Shown piece by piece: positions 15,551 through 24,832 of a DNA stretch of 64,000 bases; position 1 is the first letter of the stretch; every line of letters begins with the position of its first letter. The stretch is from Chloroflexota bacterium (GTDB lineage Bacteria > Chloroflexota > UBA11872), in assembly GCA_022824495.1 (NCBI GenBank), contig JAJDZU010000024.1, positions 1-64,000 of the forward strand. Reading direction: 5' to 3'. The notes beneath the pieces were generated by a model. That model saw nothing but the letters and a program-made list of their open reading frames with translations, searched no databases and was not told the origin of the DNA. The translations under genes were made by a program, and so were the position numbers.

Positions 15551-17224
15551 TCAGTCGTTGACGCTGCTGTCCCGCGGCTCCTCGATGTAAAATCCGTGTT
15601 TCTTGGCCACGCGCTCACGGAAATGCTCATTCCAGCGATGGTATGAAGGCGAATCGCCAACCACCGCTTCGGACGTGATCAGCATGGCCGCGGCGCTCCC
15701 GGCATTGCGCAAGGCCGAGCGAGTCACCTTGAGCGGATCGATCACGCCAATCGCCACCAAATCCTCGTACTCGCCGGTGGCGGCATTGAAACCCATGCGC
15801 CCGTCCAACTGCAGAACCTCGTCAACCGCCACGGCGCCGTCGTAGCCGGCGTTATCGGCAATCACTTCCAGAGGCACGCGCAAGGACTCGCGCACAATCC
15901 GGCGACCAATGGCCTCGTCGCGCGAAAGCGACGGGTCGTCCTTGATCGCCTCCGAGGCGCGGGCCAGGGCCGTGCCGCCTCCGGGCACGACGCCTTCCTC
16001 CAGGCCGGCGCGAGTCGCCGAGATGGCGTCCTCGATCCGATGCTGCAACTCAAACCGCTCCACCGCGCTGGCCGCGCCCACCCAGATTTCGGCAAATGAC
16101 CCCGTCAGATTGTTGGCGCGCTCCTGGTGCTTCTCACGGTCGAAGTGGTTCTTCATCCGGCCGTGCTGCATCCAGATGTACTCCACCCGTTCGCGGATGG
16201 CCATTGGATCACCCTTGCCCTCCACGAAGAACGTCTGTTCTTTGGAACAGCGCACGCGCTCGGCGGTGCCAAGCACGTCCAGGCCAATCGCCCGCCACGG
16301 CTCGCCGGTCTCGTGGCCCACGATCGTTCCGCCGGTGAAGATCGCCAGGTCTTCCAGCATCCAGCGCTGCCGCTGCCCGAACACCGGCGCCTTGACGCAG
16401 ATGACCTCCAGATTGCCGGCCTTCTTGTTGGTCGCCAGCATCGTCACCACTTCGCCGATGATCTGCTTGGCCACGATCACCAGCTTCTTGCGCCCGCTGG
16501 CCGCGTACTGCTCCAGGAACGGCAGGAAGTCGCGCAGATGCTCAATCTCCCGGTCGGTGATCAGGATGTCCGGGCTCTCGATCAGCGCCTCGGTCTCGGC
16601 CGTGTCGGTGGCAAAGTGCGACGACAGGAATCCAGAATCCAGGCGCATGCCGTCCACGTACACGACTTCGGTCTTCAGGCCCTTGCCCTCGTCCACCGTG
16701 ATGGCGCCCTCGACGCCCTGACGTTCAAACACGTCGGCGATCAACTCGCCGACGAATTGGTCGTTCGCGGACATGCCCGCCATCCAGGCGACCTCTTGCC
16801 GTGACTCCGCCCGGATGGCTTGCTGGTAGAGCGCCGACTCGGCCTCGGCCAGCGCCGGGTCCATGCCGCGCCGAATCATCATGGGGTTGGCCCCGGCCAC
16901 GATGGCCTTGAACGCCTCGCTGTACATCGCCTGAGTCAGTACCGCCGCGGTCGTGGTGCCGTCGCCGGCCACCGTGTTGGTCTGGCGACAGGCCTCGTAG
17001 ACGATCTGCCCGCCCGTGTGGAGGAAAGTGTTCTCGACTTTGATGTCCCGCGCCACGGTCACGCCGTCGTTGGTAACCGTGGGCGGACCGAGGCTGGGCT
17101 TGTAGGCCACGTTGCGACCCTTCGGCCCCATGGTCACCTTGACGGCATTGGCCACCATGTCCACGCCCTCGCGCAGGGCGAGCCGGGCTTCGAGGTCGAA
17201 TACGACAGCGCGATCAAGTACCAC
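15551..17224 (-). CDS. groL: divergent 60-kDa chaperonin (GroEL paralogue)
   Basis: ATP-driven folding chaperone subunit, 557 aa. The equatorial ATP-site motifs are kept: 'VTMGPKGRNV', 'TNDGVTVARDI', 'AGDGTTTAAVL' and 'EDAISATRAGLEEGVVPGGG', including three Asp residues needed for hydrolysis. The apical and intermediate parts differ from standard GroEL: 'KAPVFGQRQ' replaces KAPGFGDRR, and 'LTGSFAEIWVGA' replaces the usual L(A/S)GGVAVI.VGA. The C-terminus lacks the GGM tail and ends in a charged sequence. No groES is adjacent. A clear AGGAGG precedes the GTG start. It may be a specialised second chaperonin. Confidence 0.85.
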   Translation of the reverse strand: MVLDRAVVFDLEARLALREGVDMVANAVKVTMGPKGRNVAYKPSLGPPTVTNDGVTVARDIKVENTFLHTGGQIVYEACRQTNTVAGDGTTTAAVLTQAMYSEAFKAIVAGANPMMIRRGMDPALAEAESALYQQAIRAESRQEVAWMAGMSANDQFVGELIADVFERQGVEGAITVDEGKGLKTEVVYVDGMRLDSGFLSSHFATDTAETEALIESPDILITDREIEHLRDFLPFLEQYAASGRKKLVIVAKQIIGEVVTMLATNKKAGNLEVICVKAPVFGQRQRWMLEDLAIFTGGTIVGHETGEPWRAIGLDVLGTAERVRCSKEQTFFVEGKGDPMAIRERVEYIWMQHGRMKNHFDREKHQERANNLTGSFAEIWVGAASAVERFELQHRIEDAISATRAGLEEGVVPGGGTALARASEAIKDDPSLSRDEAIGRRIVRESLRVPLEVIADNAGYDGAVAVDEVLQLDGRMGFNAATGEYEDLVAIGVIDPLKVTRSALRNAGSAAAMLITSEAVVGDSPSYHRWNEHFRERVAKKHGFYIEEPRDSSVND

Positions 17225-17260
17225 GCCAAGCCTCCTCGGTCAGCTTTCTGGGTAAGCGGC

Positions 17261-17288
17261 AAAAAAGGCGCGGCTCAATGGGCCGCGC
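17261..17288 (-). terminator. terminator-like hairpin in the groEL leader
   Basis: On the minus strand a 7-bp stem (17268-17274 with 17282-17288) is followed by six T residues (17266-17261), 37 nt before the groEL start. Placed upstream of groEL, it would act as an attenuator or end an upstream transcript. The rest of 17289-17576 holds no convincing gene. Confidence 0.55.
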
Positions 17289-17576
17289 GGGTTAATCATT
17301 GTCCGCTACTCGCGGCCTGCCGACAAGGACTCCTCGACCAAGGTTGCGGGGCGCGTCGGTCGCGTCCGCGGGGTGCTGAGGCGACCGCCCAACCCGGGCG
17401 GGCGGTGCGCGTGGAACTCGCGTCCATCCGCACCTGGCGAGCCGGCGAGGCGAGCGGATTCCGGAAGGGGATCGGACGCCTCGCGCACCACGGGCCGGCG
17501 ATGCCGGCGGCTAGAATCAAGGGAGGGTGGAAGCCGGGTTTCGGATCCCGCCTCGTACCTGGAACAGGGTCTGCCT

Positions 17577-18908
17577 ATGCGCCGGGGCATCGTCGTCGCC
17601 GGCGTTCTGGCCCTGGCCTGCCTCACCGGCTGGCAGACCGTCACGCCGGCCGCGGCCGACAGTCCAACCGTGTTGGTCATGGACGTCGAAGGCCCCATCA
17701 AGCAACTCACGGCCGACCACATTGCCCGGGGAATAGACACGGCGCATACCGACGACGTTGACCTCGTCGTCATTCGCCTCAACACACCGGGCGGGCTGCT
17801 TGAGCCGGTGCGGACCATCGTTCAGACGCTCCTTGACTCCGAGATTCCGGTCGTCGCCTACGTCTCGCCTGCCGGGGCCCATGCCGGATCCGCGGGAACC
17901 TTCGTCGCGGCCGCCGCCAACTTCGCGGTCATGGCGCCGGCGGCCAACATCGGCGCCGCCTCATCGCAGGAGTCCGTCGGAGGCAAGATCCGGGGAACCG
18001 AGGCGTACCGGCTCAGCCAGGACTTGCGCGCCTTCATCCGCAGCATCGCCGAAGCGCGCGGACGCAACGCCGACGCCCTGGAAGACACGGTGAGCAACGC
18101 GACCGCGTTCTCCGCCCAGGAAGCCCTGAGTCTCGGCGTCGTTGACCTGATTGCCCCCAACCTGCCCACGGCTCTCAACCAGCTCGACGGACGTCAGACC
18201 ACCACCGCGGCGGGCGCGACGACCGTCGAATCCCGCGATGCTCACGTTCGCCACCTGGGACCCACCGTGCTCGAGTACCTCATGGGCTTGATCACCCGGC
18301 CCGAGGTCGTGTTCATCCTGTTTGTGACCAGTTGCCTCGCCTTGCTCGTGGAGGTGCTGTTTCCCGGTTTGATCATTCCCAGCCTCATGGGTGTGATCGG
18401 ACTGGCCCTGGCGATCCTGGGCTTTCTGAACCTGCCCGGCAGTTGGCTGGGAGTTGTGTTTATCGTCTTCGCCGCCGCCCTGTTCTACGGGGAAACCACG
18501 GTCCCGGGTTTCGGTTTTTTCGGCGCGGGGGGCGTCCTGTTCCTGGTCCTCGGCGGGATCTTCCTCTTCGGCGACTTCTTCCGCCCGTCGGACCTGCCGG
18601 AACCCAGCTTCATGGTGAATCCCCTGGTGATCGCGGTGATGGGCGGAATCGCGGCGGTCGCGTGGCTCGTGTTCCTTCGTCTCGCTCGCGCTGACGGTGG
18701 GGAGGCCAGCGGCTTTCAGTCCGCCGCCGATGCGGCGCTCGTGGGGCGCAGGGGCGTCACGGTCTCCGATTTGCGACCGTCGGGACGCGTGCTCATCGGC
18801 GAGACGGAGTGGGTCGCCACGGCCGATTCCGGTGTGTTGATTCGCCAGGGCGAACAGGTCCGCGTCAGGGCCGTATACGGGCAGGTGCTCAAAGTCGAGA
18901 GAGCTTGA
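17577..18908 (+). CDS. NfeD family membrane-bound ClpP-class serine protease
   Basis: The long NfeD type. A signal peptide (residues 1-27) precedes a ClpP-like domain with 'VVIRLNTPGGLL', the nucleophile region 'GAHAGSAGTFVAAAA' (Ser in GSAG) and 'ASSQESVGGKIRGTEA', whose Lys fits the Ser-Lys dyad. A multi-span membrane region (about residues 225-370) and a C-terminal OB-fold NfeD domain ('GRRGVTVSDLRPSGRVLIGE') follow. Such proteases cleave stomatin C-termini and are usually next to a stomatin gene; none is adjacent here. The ATG at 17577 is chosen since the longer frame is unlike protein. Confidence 0.9.
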   Translation: MRRGIVVAGVLALACLTGWQTVTPAAADSPTVLVMDVEGPIKQLTADHIARGIDTAHTDDVDLVVIRLNTPGGLLEPVRTIVQTLLDSEIPVVAYVSPAGAHAGSAGTFVAAAANFAVMAPAANIGAASSQESVGGKIRGTEAYRLSQDLRAFIRSIAEARGRNADALEDTVSNATAFSAQEALSLGVVDLIAPNLPTALNQLDGRQTTTAAGATTVESRDAHVRHLGPTVLEYLMGLITRPEVVFILFVTSCLALLVEVLFPGLIIPSLMGVIGLALAILGFLNLPGSWLGVVFIVFAAALFYGETTVPGFGFFGAGGVLFLVLGGIFLFGDFFRPSDLPEPSFMVNPLVIAVMGGIAAVAWLVFLRLARADGGEASGFQSAADAALVGRRGVTVSDLRPSGRVLIGETEWVATADSGVLIRQGEQVRVRAVYGQVLKVERA

Positions 18909-18968
18909 GCGTCCGCACCGGATACCGTCGAGCACCCTGCGGCTGGCCGCCAGGCTGCACCGGATGCC

Positions 18969-19709
18969 CTACCAGTCGCTCGGCGGAAACTCCTTCATCA
19001 GCTCACGCTCCTCGTCGGACGGAGCGCAACCGTCCAGCAAGTCGGGACGCCGACGCTGGGTCCGGTGCAGCGCCTGCGCCCGGCGCCATTGCTCCACGCG
19101 CGCGTGGTGTCCGCTGAGCAGCACCGCAGGCACGCGCAGATCCCGAAACTCCTCAGGCCTCGTGAACTGTGGGTGGGAGAGACGCCCCCCGGCGTGCGAC
19201 TCGCCAACCAGTGAGTCGGCGTCGCCGACGACGCCGGGCACCAGCCGGGCCGCCGCGTCGATCACCACCATGGCGGCCACCTCGCCGCCGCTGAGCACGT
19301 AGTCGCCCACGCTGATCTCCTCGTCCACGACCAGTGGGCGCACCCGCTCGTCCACGCCCTCGTAGCGTCCGCAGATCAGGATCAGGTGCGGCCGCGCCGC
19401 CAGTGCCGCCACGCCCGCCTGCCTGAGCGGCCGCCCCTGTGGGGACAGCAGGCCAACCCAGGCGTCAGGTCCGCGCAGGTCCTCGACCGCCGCAACAATC
19501 GGCTCGGCCTTCAGCACCATGCCGGGGCCGCCGCCGTACGCGTAGTCGTCCGTGACTCGATGCGGCGGGTCGGCCCAGTCCCGCAGGTTGTGTACCCGCA
19601 CGTCAACGGTTCCCGCCGCGCGCGCCTTCCCCAGCAGGCTCACGTCCAGGAAGCCCGCAAAGCTCTCGGGAAAGATCGTAATCACGTCCACCCGCCAGAT
19701 CGGCGTCAC
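18969..19709 (-). CDS. trmD: tRNA (guanine-N1-)-methyltransferase
   Basis: Methylates G37 of tRNAs with SAM, preventing frameshifts. The SPOUT trefoil-knot core is clear: '[14 protein letters not shown]', 'LLSPQGRPL', '[15 protein letters not shown]' and '[13 protein letters not shown]', with the C-terminal '[23 protein letters not shown]' region. The GTG start overlaps the rimM stop (GTGA), showing translational coupling. It is the last gene of the rpsP-khpA-rimM-trmD operon; rplS is separate in this genome. Confidence 0.95.
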   Translation of the reverse strand: MTPIWRVDVITIFPESFAGFLDVSLLGKARAAGTVDVRVHNLRDWADPPHRVTDDYAYGGGPGMVLKAEPIVAAVEDLRGPDAWVGLLSPQGRPLRQAGVAALAARPHLILICGRYEGVDERVRPLVVDEEISVGDYVLSGGEVAAMVVIDAAARLVPGVVGDADSLVGESHAGGRLSHPQFTRPEEFRDLRVPAVLLSGHHARVEQWRRAQALHRTQRRRPDLLDGCAPSDEERELMKEFPPSDW

Positions 19710-20212
19710 GCGCGCAGTCCTTCGATCAGCTCAACCGTCAGTTCCCGGCGCTCGGGGTCGAACCCCTGCACCACGTCGGCAATTGCCGGAACAAGAACCT
19801 CGCCATCCGGACCACGCACCACGTAGACGTCATTGCTGCCCGTGGCGATCACCTCGCGCAGGATGCCGATTGATTCGCCGGTCAGCGCCACTACGCGCAC
19901 GCCAATCATCTCGGCTTCGTAATAGCTGCCGTCGGGGAGTGGGACCGCCTCCGTCAGCGGCACCGCAATCTCGGCGCCGCGCATGTCTCGCGCCTCCTCG
20001 CGCGTCTCAATGCCCTGGAGCTTGAGCCGCGGTTTCACGCCCGAGTGGAAAGCCACAACTGCCGTGGGCGTTCGGCTCGGGCCGACGTACACGCGTCGGC
20101 CGGCCTCCAGGTTGGCCAGCACGTCGGTCTCCAGGCGTACTCTCACTTCACCACGAACCCCAAACGCCCCCAGCACAGTAGCGAGGACGATTTCCGTGGC
20201 CGTATCCGTCAG
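19706..20212 (-). CDS. rimM: ribosome maturation factor RimM, probable CTG start
   Basis: Assists 30S assembly by binding S19. '[13 protein letters not shown]', '[19 protein letters not shown]', '[13 protein letters not shown]' and '[17 protein letters not shown]' follow the RimM N-domain/PRC-barrel order. The first conventional start (GTG 20176) would delete the opening beta strand. In frame upstream, CTG at 20212-20210 overlaps the khpA stop as CTGA and is preceded by AGGAG at six-base spacing, restoring the usual opening '[17 protein letters not shown]'. I therefore place the start there. Confidence 0.85.
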   Translation of the reverse strand: MTDTATEIVLATVLGAFGVRGEVRVRLETDVLANLEAGRRVYVGPSRTPTAVVAFHSGVKPRLKLQGIETREEARDMRGAEIAVPLTEAVPLPDGSYYEAEMIGVRVVALTGESIGILREVIATGSNDVYVVRGPDGEVLVPAIADVVQGFDPERRELTVELIEGLRA

Positions 20213-20445
20213 CGGCTCTCCTGGATATCGAGCGCCAATCGCCGATCCCCGCCGACCGGCGCGGCGTGCATGACCGCCCGGATAGCCCGGGCCACACGCC
20301 CCTGTCGGCCGATGACTCGGCCCATGTCCGATGGGTGAACGTAAAGCTTGTAAATGCTCAGATAATTCCGCTGGACCCGGTTTACGCGTACCGCGTCCGG
20401 CTCGGTCGCCAGGTTGCGAGCGATGAACTCAACCAGCTCGTCCAT
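20209..20445 (-). CDS. khpA: KH-domain RNA-binding protein KhpA
   Basis: Small (78 aa) single KH-domain protein that binds RNA, typically as a dimer with KhpB. The GXXG loop is 'RVIGRQGRVARAIR', and the N-terminus 'LVEFIARNLATEPDAVRV' is typical of KhpA. It lies between rpsP and rimM as in many bacteria, six bases after rpsP, and its TGA overlaps the probable CTG start of rimM. Confidence 0.93.
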   Translation of the reverse strand: MDELVEFIARNLATEPDAVRVNRVQRNYLSIYKLYVHPSDMGRVIGRQGRVARAIRAVMHAAPVGGDRRLALDIQESR

Positions 20446-20451
20446 GCGACG

Positions 20452-20727
20452 CTACGCGCCGGGCCCGGTGGCCGCGGCAGGCGGCTGCGGCATATTCCTG
20501 GCGATCTCCAGCAGCTTCCGCACCCGCTCCGTGGGCTGCGCGCCCTTGCGGATCCAGTCCTCGGTCGCCGCCACGTCCAGCCGGATCGTGGAAGGGTCGG
20601 TCAGGGGATCGTAATAGCCCAATTCGGCGATGCGCCGGCCGTCGCGCGCCCAGCGCGCCTCGGCCACCACCACCCGGTAGCTGGGGCGCTTCTTGCGTCC
20701 GGTGCGGGTCAGTCGAATCTTCAGCAT
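20452..20727 (-). CDS. rpsP: 30S ribosomal protein S16
   Basis: Small-subunit assembly protein, 91 aa. 'MLKIRLTRTGRKKRPSYRVVVAEAR', shown here by its ends 'MLKIRLTRTG' and 'YRVVVAEARWARDGR', with 'ELGYYDPL' and 'WIRKGAQPTERV', is diagnostic. It is the first gene of the rpsP-khpA-rimM-trmD operon. The C-terminus carries a short Ala/Pro-rich extension, common in high-GC genomes. Confidence 0.97.
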   Translation of the reverse strand: MLKIRLTRTGRKKRPSYRVVVAEARWARDGRRIAELGYYDPLTDPSTIRLDVAATEDWIRKGAQPTERVRKLLEIARNMPQPPAAATGPGA

Positions 20728-21027
20728 GTGGAAAAGACTCCAGAGAACTCGTGGGGATCACCGGCGGCGGGCCCTACACCCCTCAAGCGCGCCGGCTCCC
20801 CGATCATACCCACGCCACCCGCCCCTGTCACCGGCGAATGCCCTGAAGTCGGCGGCTCGCCGGGTGGGACCGTTCGACCGACGCGAGGAGCCGAGTGCCC
20901 GTGCCATCCGTGTCTCCACCAACCCCGCTGGTGTTTGTTCTCTACTACCATGTCGTTGGGCGTTCTCGGGGTTTGGTCGTGTTGACCGTCCACGGCGCTC
21001 AGCCCGAACGTAGGAGACTTGATCGAA

Positions 21028-21219
21028 ATGGCAGCTCAAGAGGTAAGCGTCCGGGTAGCGAACGAACGGCGACGCGAGATCCGGTCGACGCTACGTGACC
21101 TGGCACGGTGTCCGCTGGAGCAGCGCCACCGTGTGCTGCGCGATGCGCAGATCGCCGTGGACCCTGGCGAGACTCGCGCGTGGGACACGGCCCTGATTGA
21201 CTTGGTTCATCAGCCGTAG
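21028..21219 (+). CDS. probable antitoxin of a MazEF-like pair
   Basis: A 63-residue, charged, mostly helical protein directly upstream (8 nt) of a MazF/PemK-type gene, the position of an antitoxin. It does not show a clear AbrB or RHH motif, so the call rests mainly on context and size. ATG 21028 lies 11 nt after an AGGAG site; a TTG at 21019 is too close to that site. The C-terminal half ('DPGETRAWDTALIDLVHQP') could be the toxin-binding tail. Confidence 0.6.
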   Translation: MAAQEVSVRVANERRREIRSTLRDLARCPLEQRHRVLRDAQIAVDPGETRAWDTALIDLVHQP

Positions 21220-21227
21220 AACCGTCC

Positions 21228-21587
21228 TTGGCCAACGATTCACCGACTCGGGGCGAGGTCTGGCTGGTTCGTCTGCCTCGTGCGGTCGGAGTCGAGGTGC
21301 AGCGCGATCGCCCCGCCGTCGTGATGAGCTTGCCGGCCCTTGACGCAGTACCCATTCGCATCGTTGATCCGCTGACAACGTGGCGCGACGAGTACGAAGG
21401 CCGAATAAACAAGCTGCGGATAGCGGCAAACGACCGTAACGGGCTGCACGCGGAATCTGCCGCCGACTTTCTCCAGGTGCGCAGCGTGTCCACCGAGCGG
21501 TTCATTCGCCAAATCGGCGCGCTCGAGGCCGATGATGTCGAGGAGATCGTGGCCGGCGTAGCTATCGCCATTGACTACGTAGGCTGA
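21228..21587 (+). CDS. MazF/PemK-like toxin endoribonuclease
   Basis: Toxin of a type II pair, expected to cut mRNA and stop growth when free. 'RGEVWLVRLPRAVGVEVQRDRPAVVMS' begins with the typical RGE.W and the RPA-V-M/V strand (key parts 'RGEVWLV' and 'RDRPAVVMS'); 'ADFLQVRSVSTERFI' matches the later conserved D..QVR(S/T)V...R strand with the catalytic-region Arg/Ser/Thr. Length 119 aa is normal. It starts at TTG 21228, 8 nt after the antitoxin candidate, so the two are likely co-transcribed. Confidence 0.8.
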   Translation: MANDSPTRGEVWLVRLPRAVGVEVQRDRPAVVMSLPALDAVPIRIVDPLTTWRDEYEGRINKLRIAANDRNGLHAESAADFLQVRSVSTERFIRQIGALEADDVEEIVAGVAIAIDYVG

Positions 21588-21634
21588 CGGTGCCGACGGC
21601 TAGACTTCGCCGTCCGAATTAGGAGCTTGCGCCC

Positions 21635-22684
21635 ATGGCCGTTCGGGTTGGGGTAATCGGAGCCGGGGCCTACGCCCAGCGTGCCCACCTGCCGCCCCTG
21701 CTGGAGCATCCGGGCGCCGAAGTCGCCGCGCTCTGCCGCCGCAACCCGGTTCGACTGGCCGAAGCCGCCGACACGTTTGATGTCGCCGGCCGCTATACCG
21801 ACTACCTGGATCTGCTGGCCGACGAGTCGCTGGACGCGGTCACAATCTCGCTGCCGCACAACCTCCACTACCAGGCTGCCCGCGCGGCGCTCGATCGCGG
21901 CCTCCACGTGCTGGTGGACAAGCCCCTCACCCTGCGGACGGACCACGCCCAAGAGCTGATGACGCTGGCCGAACAGCGTGGCCTGACGCTGATGGTCGCC
22001 TTCAACCGCCACTACGAACCGCCGTTCACCAGGGCGCGGGACCTGCTGGCCGACGGCGCCATCGGCGACTTACGGCTCATCCAGGCCTACATGGCCTACG
22101 ACTGGGACCTCTGGATGCAACCGTCCGAGCGTCGCTTCACCGGCGCGGGCGCCGCCATGCTGGACGGCGTGTCGGACACCCAGGCCACGCTGCTCCACGA
22201 AACCAGTTTTCGGAGCGATGCCGCGGCCAACGGCGGCGGCTTCTTCGCGGATGGCGGCGCGCACGTGCTGGAGGCTTGTCTCTGGCTGGCCGACTCGCCG
22301 GCCTCCACCGTCTTCGCGCTGATGGACTCGCCGCACGCCGACCTGTACACCGCCCTGAACCTGCAACTCCAGTCCGGCGTGCTGTGCAGCCTCGCCTGTG
22401 TGGGCGACACCCCAACGCCGCGCGACTTCGGTTTCCACCTCTACGGGTCGACCGGCGCCATCCACATGCGCTGGGACCACCTGACCCTGGAACGTGAGTT
22501 GCGAGACGCCGAGACCTTTGACAACACATCCATGCCGTTCATGGGCAGCGCCCCGGCCAATTTCATCGACGTAATCCTTGGGCGCGCCGAGCCGCGGGCG
22601 ACGGCCAACGACGGCCTGCGCCAGGTCGCCGCTATGGAAGCCGCCTACCGCTCGGCGCGAACCGGCGCCCCAGTGCGCGTCTAG
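21635..22684 (+). CDS. Gfo/Idh/MocA family oxidoreductase
   Basis: NAD(P)-dependent sugar or inositol-type dehydrogenase, 349 aa. The Rossmann fingerprint is 'VGVIGAGAYAQRAHLPPL'; 'HVLVDKPLTLRTDHAQEL' contains the conserved E/D-K-P block with the catalytic Lys, and the C-terminal beta-sheet domain includes 'GGGFFADGGAHVLEACLWL' with the DxxxH-like metal/catalytic His position. AGGAG lies upstream of the ATG. The stop overlaps the convergent VanW gene by four bases. The substrate cannot be assigned. Confidence 0.88.
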   Translation: MAVRVGVIGAGAYAQRAHLPPLLEHPGAEVAALCRRNPVRLAEAADTFDVAGRYTDYLDLLADESLDAVTISLPHNLHYQAARAALDRGLHVLVDKPLTLRTDHAQELMTLAEQRGLTLMVAFNRHYEPPFTRARDLLADGAIGDLRLIQAYMAYDWDLWMQPSERRFTGAGAAMLDGVSDTQATLLHETSFRSDAAANGGGFFADGGAHVLEACLWLADSPASTVFALMDSPHADLYTALNLQLQSGVLCSLACVGDTPTPRDFGFHLYGSTGAIHMRWDHLTLERELRDAETFDNTSMPFMGSAPANFIDVILGRAEPRATANDGLRQVAAMEAAYRSARTGAPVRV

Positions 22685-24618
22685 CTCTGGCCGGCGCTCT
22701 GATCCGACCCTGACGAGCCCTCTGCCGGAGGCTGCTCGTCGGTTGGCGGCGAGCCGTCGCCTTGTGCCTCGGCCTCCGCCGCGGCCTGCGCCTCCGCGTA
22801 CCCCGGCACTAGCGTCGGATCAAAGTTCCCGTCCTCGTCCTGCCCGACTTCCCAGCGCTCGGCCCATGGGAGGAATACCGAGGGGAAGCGGTCCTTGAAC
22901 AGCACCCGCCCGCCCAGCTTGACGTGCCGGGTAATGACGGTCCGCAAGCCGGGAATCGCGCTGTCGGTCTTTTCGATCTCGCCTGGCGCTAGCTCTGTAC
23001 TGGCCTCCACCCGCAGCGGCGGCGGCTCGATCTCCTCGCCCCGCCACGAGTCCAACGTGACCTCGCGTTCGAGCGACGGTCCCAACAACCGAAACGACAG
23101 GGTATTCCGGTGCAGGTCGAGGATGCGCCGAATGAGGATGTGGCTCGGCGTGTCGTTGGTGAACGCCAGGTCCTGGGCCGGCTGCCAGATCGCCGCGTCA
23201 AACCCGGGCGGATTGCCGGGGCCAAGTTCGTAGTACCCGACGCGGTAGGCATGTTGCCAGCGCTCGCTGATCGGCAAGCCGGCCCAGAACGCCGCCCGAA
23301 ACAGCGTGGTCGACACTTGGCAGATTCCGCCGCCGATGCCCGGCTCGGTCCGCGTGGGGGCGATCACCAGGCCCTCCACAAACCCGTTGCCCGGGGTGAT
23401 TGGCCCCACCGTGGCGTTGAACGAAAACGTTTCGCCGGGCGGGATCACCGTACCGTCGATCAGCCGCGATCCGTTGTTGATGTTGTGGATGCGGTTGTCG
23501 CTGGATCCGCTGAAGCGCGAGACGCCTTGCGCGATCAGGTTGTCGAACTGCAATTCGCTCGCGCTCAGCCGCGTAATGGATGGCTGGATGATCACGAGCG
23601 GTACATTCACCCGCCGCTGCCCGTTGTCGAAGGCCGTCCGAATGCCAGACCAGAGGCCCTCGGCGTCGATCGTGCGGCCCGGCGTGCCCTGCACCAGGGG
23701 GACAATGTTGCCCTCGCGGTCCACCCTGATCTTCGGCTCCACGGCCGCAACCCGCAGCGTCTCGGCAATCTCCCGCGCCACCCGTTCAAACGCCCGATAG
23801 CTCACGTCCACGGCGACATCGGGAGCGTCGGCCGGCCCGACCACGCGCATGTCCTCGGCCAGGTCCTCGCGCGCGATCGACCATCGTTGACCGGGTGCGA
23901 CCAGCTCGATGTGGCCCTGCATCAACTCGCGTGCGCGTTCGGCGGCCGGCGTCACGTCGGCCGTGGCCACCTGGGGCGCCAGCGGGCGCGACTGCAGATC
24001 AACAATCAGCCGCTGCGGCGTATCGAACCGTCGGCTCATCACCGCCAGCACGTCCGCCGGTACCAGTTCGCGACCTTCGCTCGACGGGTAGACCCGGGCC
24101 AGGCGTTGGCCGCCCTGAGTTTCGATCCGCAGTGCGGCGTCAGTCGGCGCCTGCGAAATCTCGGCGCCAATGCGCTCGACATACGCCATAAAGACGGGCG
24201 GATCAAAACTGACCGTCGTTCGCCAGTCCAGCGGCGCCTCCAGGGTCTGCTGCTGTTGTCGGAGACGCGCCTCCCAGCTACCCCGTCGTCCCCAGCCGTA
24301 CGCATGCGTAAGCGGGGTGGTGTAGTCGACCTCAATACCGACTTCACGTCCAGTGGGGTTCCACGTTCGCCCATCCAGCCGAAAGATGACCGGGGAATCG
24401 CGGAACCCGTCCCAGCGCGCCGACAGCCTCGCCTGCGCCTCCGCCCAGGTCAGGCCGCCCACATCTTCGCCGTCCAGTTGCACACCCGGATAAAACCGGT
24501 CGGCGTAGCGCGCTTCCCCAATCGCCACGAATGCCGTGACGCCGGCGGCGGCCGCCGCCGCGCTGCCCAGTACGCCCGACCCGGCAGCCACCAGGATCGT
24601 GCGTCGGCTGATGTGCAT
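22681..24618 (-). CDS. VanW family protein with peptidoglycan-binding-4 domains
   Basis: A YoaR-like exported wall protein of 645 aa. A twin-arginine-looking N-terminus ('SRRTILVAAGSGVLG') gives a signal/anchor. The region to about residue 300 has two YoaR/PG_binding_4 domains ('LDGEDVGGLTWAEAQARLS' and related). The VanW domain follows, with 'RIHNINNGSRLIDGTVI', 'GETFSFNATVGP' and 'GIGGGICQVSTTLFRAAF'. The C-terminus is Ala/Glu/Pro-rich. VanW-like proteins are widespread in monoderm bacteria, and the name does not imply vancomycin resistance. No van operon is present. Confidence 0.88.
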   Translation of the reverse strand: MHISRRTILVAAGSGVLGSAAAAAAGVTAFVAIGEARYADRFYPGVQLDGEDVGGLTWAEAQARLSARWDGFRDSPVIFRLDGRTWNPTGREVGIEVDYTTPLTHAYGWGRRGSWEARLRQQQQTLEAPLDWRTTVSFDPPVFMAYVERIGAEISQAPTDAALRIETQGGQRLARVYPSSEGRELVPADVLAVMSRRFDTPQRLIVDLQSRPLAPQVATADVTPAAERARELMQGHIELVAPGQRWSIAREDLAEDMRVVGPADAPDVAVDVSYRAFERVAREIAETLRVAAVEPKIRVDREGNIVPLVQGTPGRTIDAEGLWSGIRTAFDNGQRRVNVPLVIIQPSITRLSASELQFDNLIAQGVSRFSGSSDNRIHNINNGSRLIDGTVIPPGETFSFNATVGPITPGNGFVEGLVIAPTRTEPGIGGGICQVSTTLFRAAFWAGLPISERWQHAYRVGYYELGPGNPPGFDAAIWQPAQDLAFTNDTPSHILIRRILDLHRNTLSFRLLGPSLEREVTLDSWRGEEIEPPPLRVEASTELAPGEIEKTDSAIPGLRTVITRHVKLGGRVLFKDRFPSVFLPWAERWEVGQDEDGNFDPTLVPGYAEAQAAAEAEAQGDGSPPTDEQPPAEGSSGSDQSAGQS

Positions 24619-24832
24619 GGAACTCGGGCCGTCCGCGCGGCCAACACTCGTAGCCGCGTCGATTCAACTATAGGCGGCGCAAGAGAAAACGCTACGAAAT
24701 CACCGGCAAAATGCGACCGGCCGCCCTTTGCCCCTGTGCTATCGTCAACCCTGCCGACCGACCGGTTGGCGGCCCTTTGACCGACCCTATGTTCGTGGCG
24801 CCTCGCGCCGCTCGTTCACCGGCAAATCACCC

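Noticed and set aside
23110-24780. 556-codon plus-strand ORF opposite VanW
   Set aside because: Antisense shadow of the VanW gene caused by high GC at third positions.
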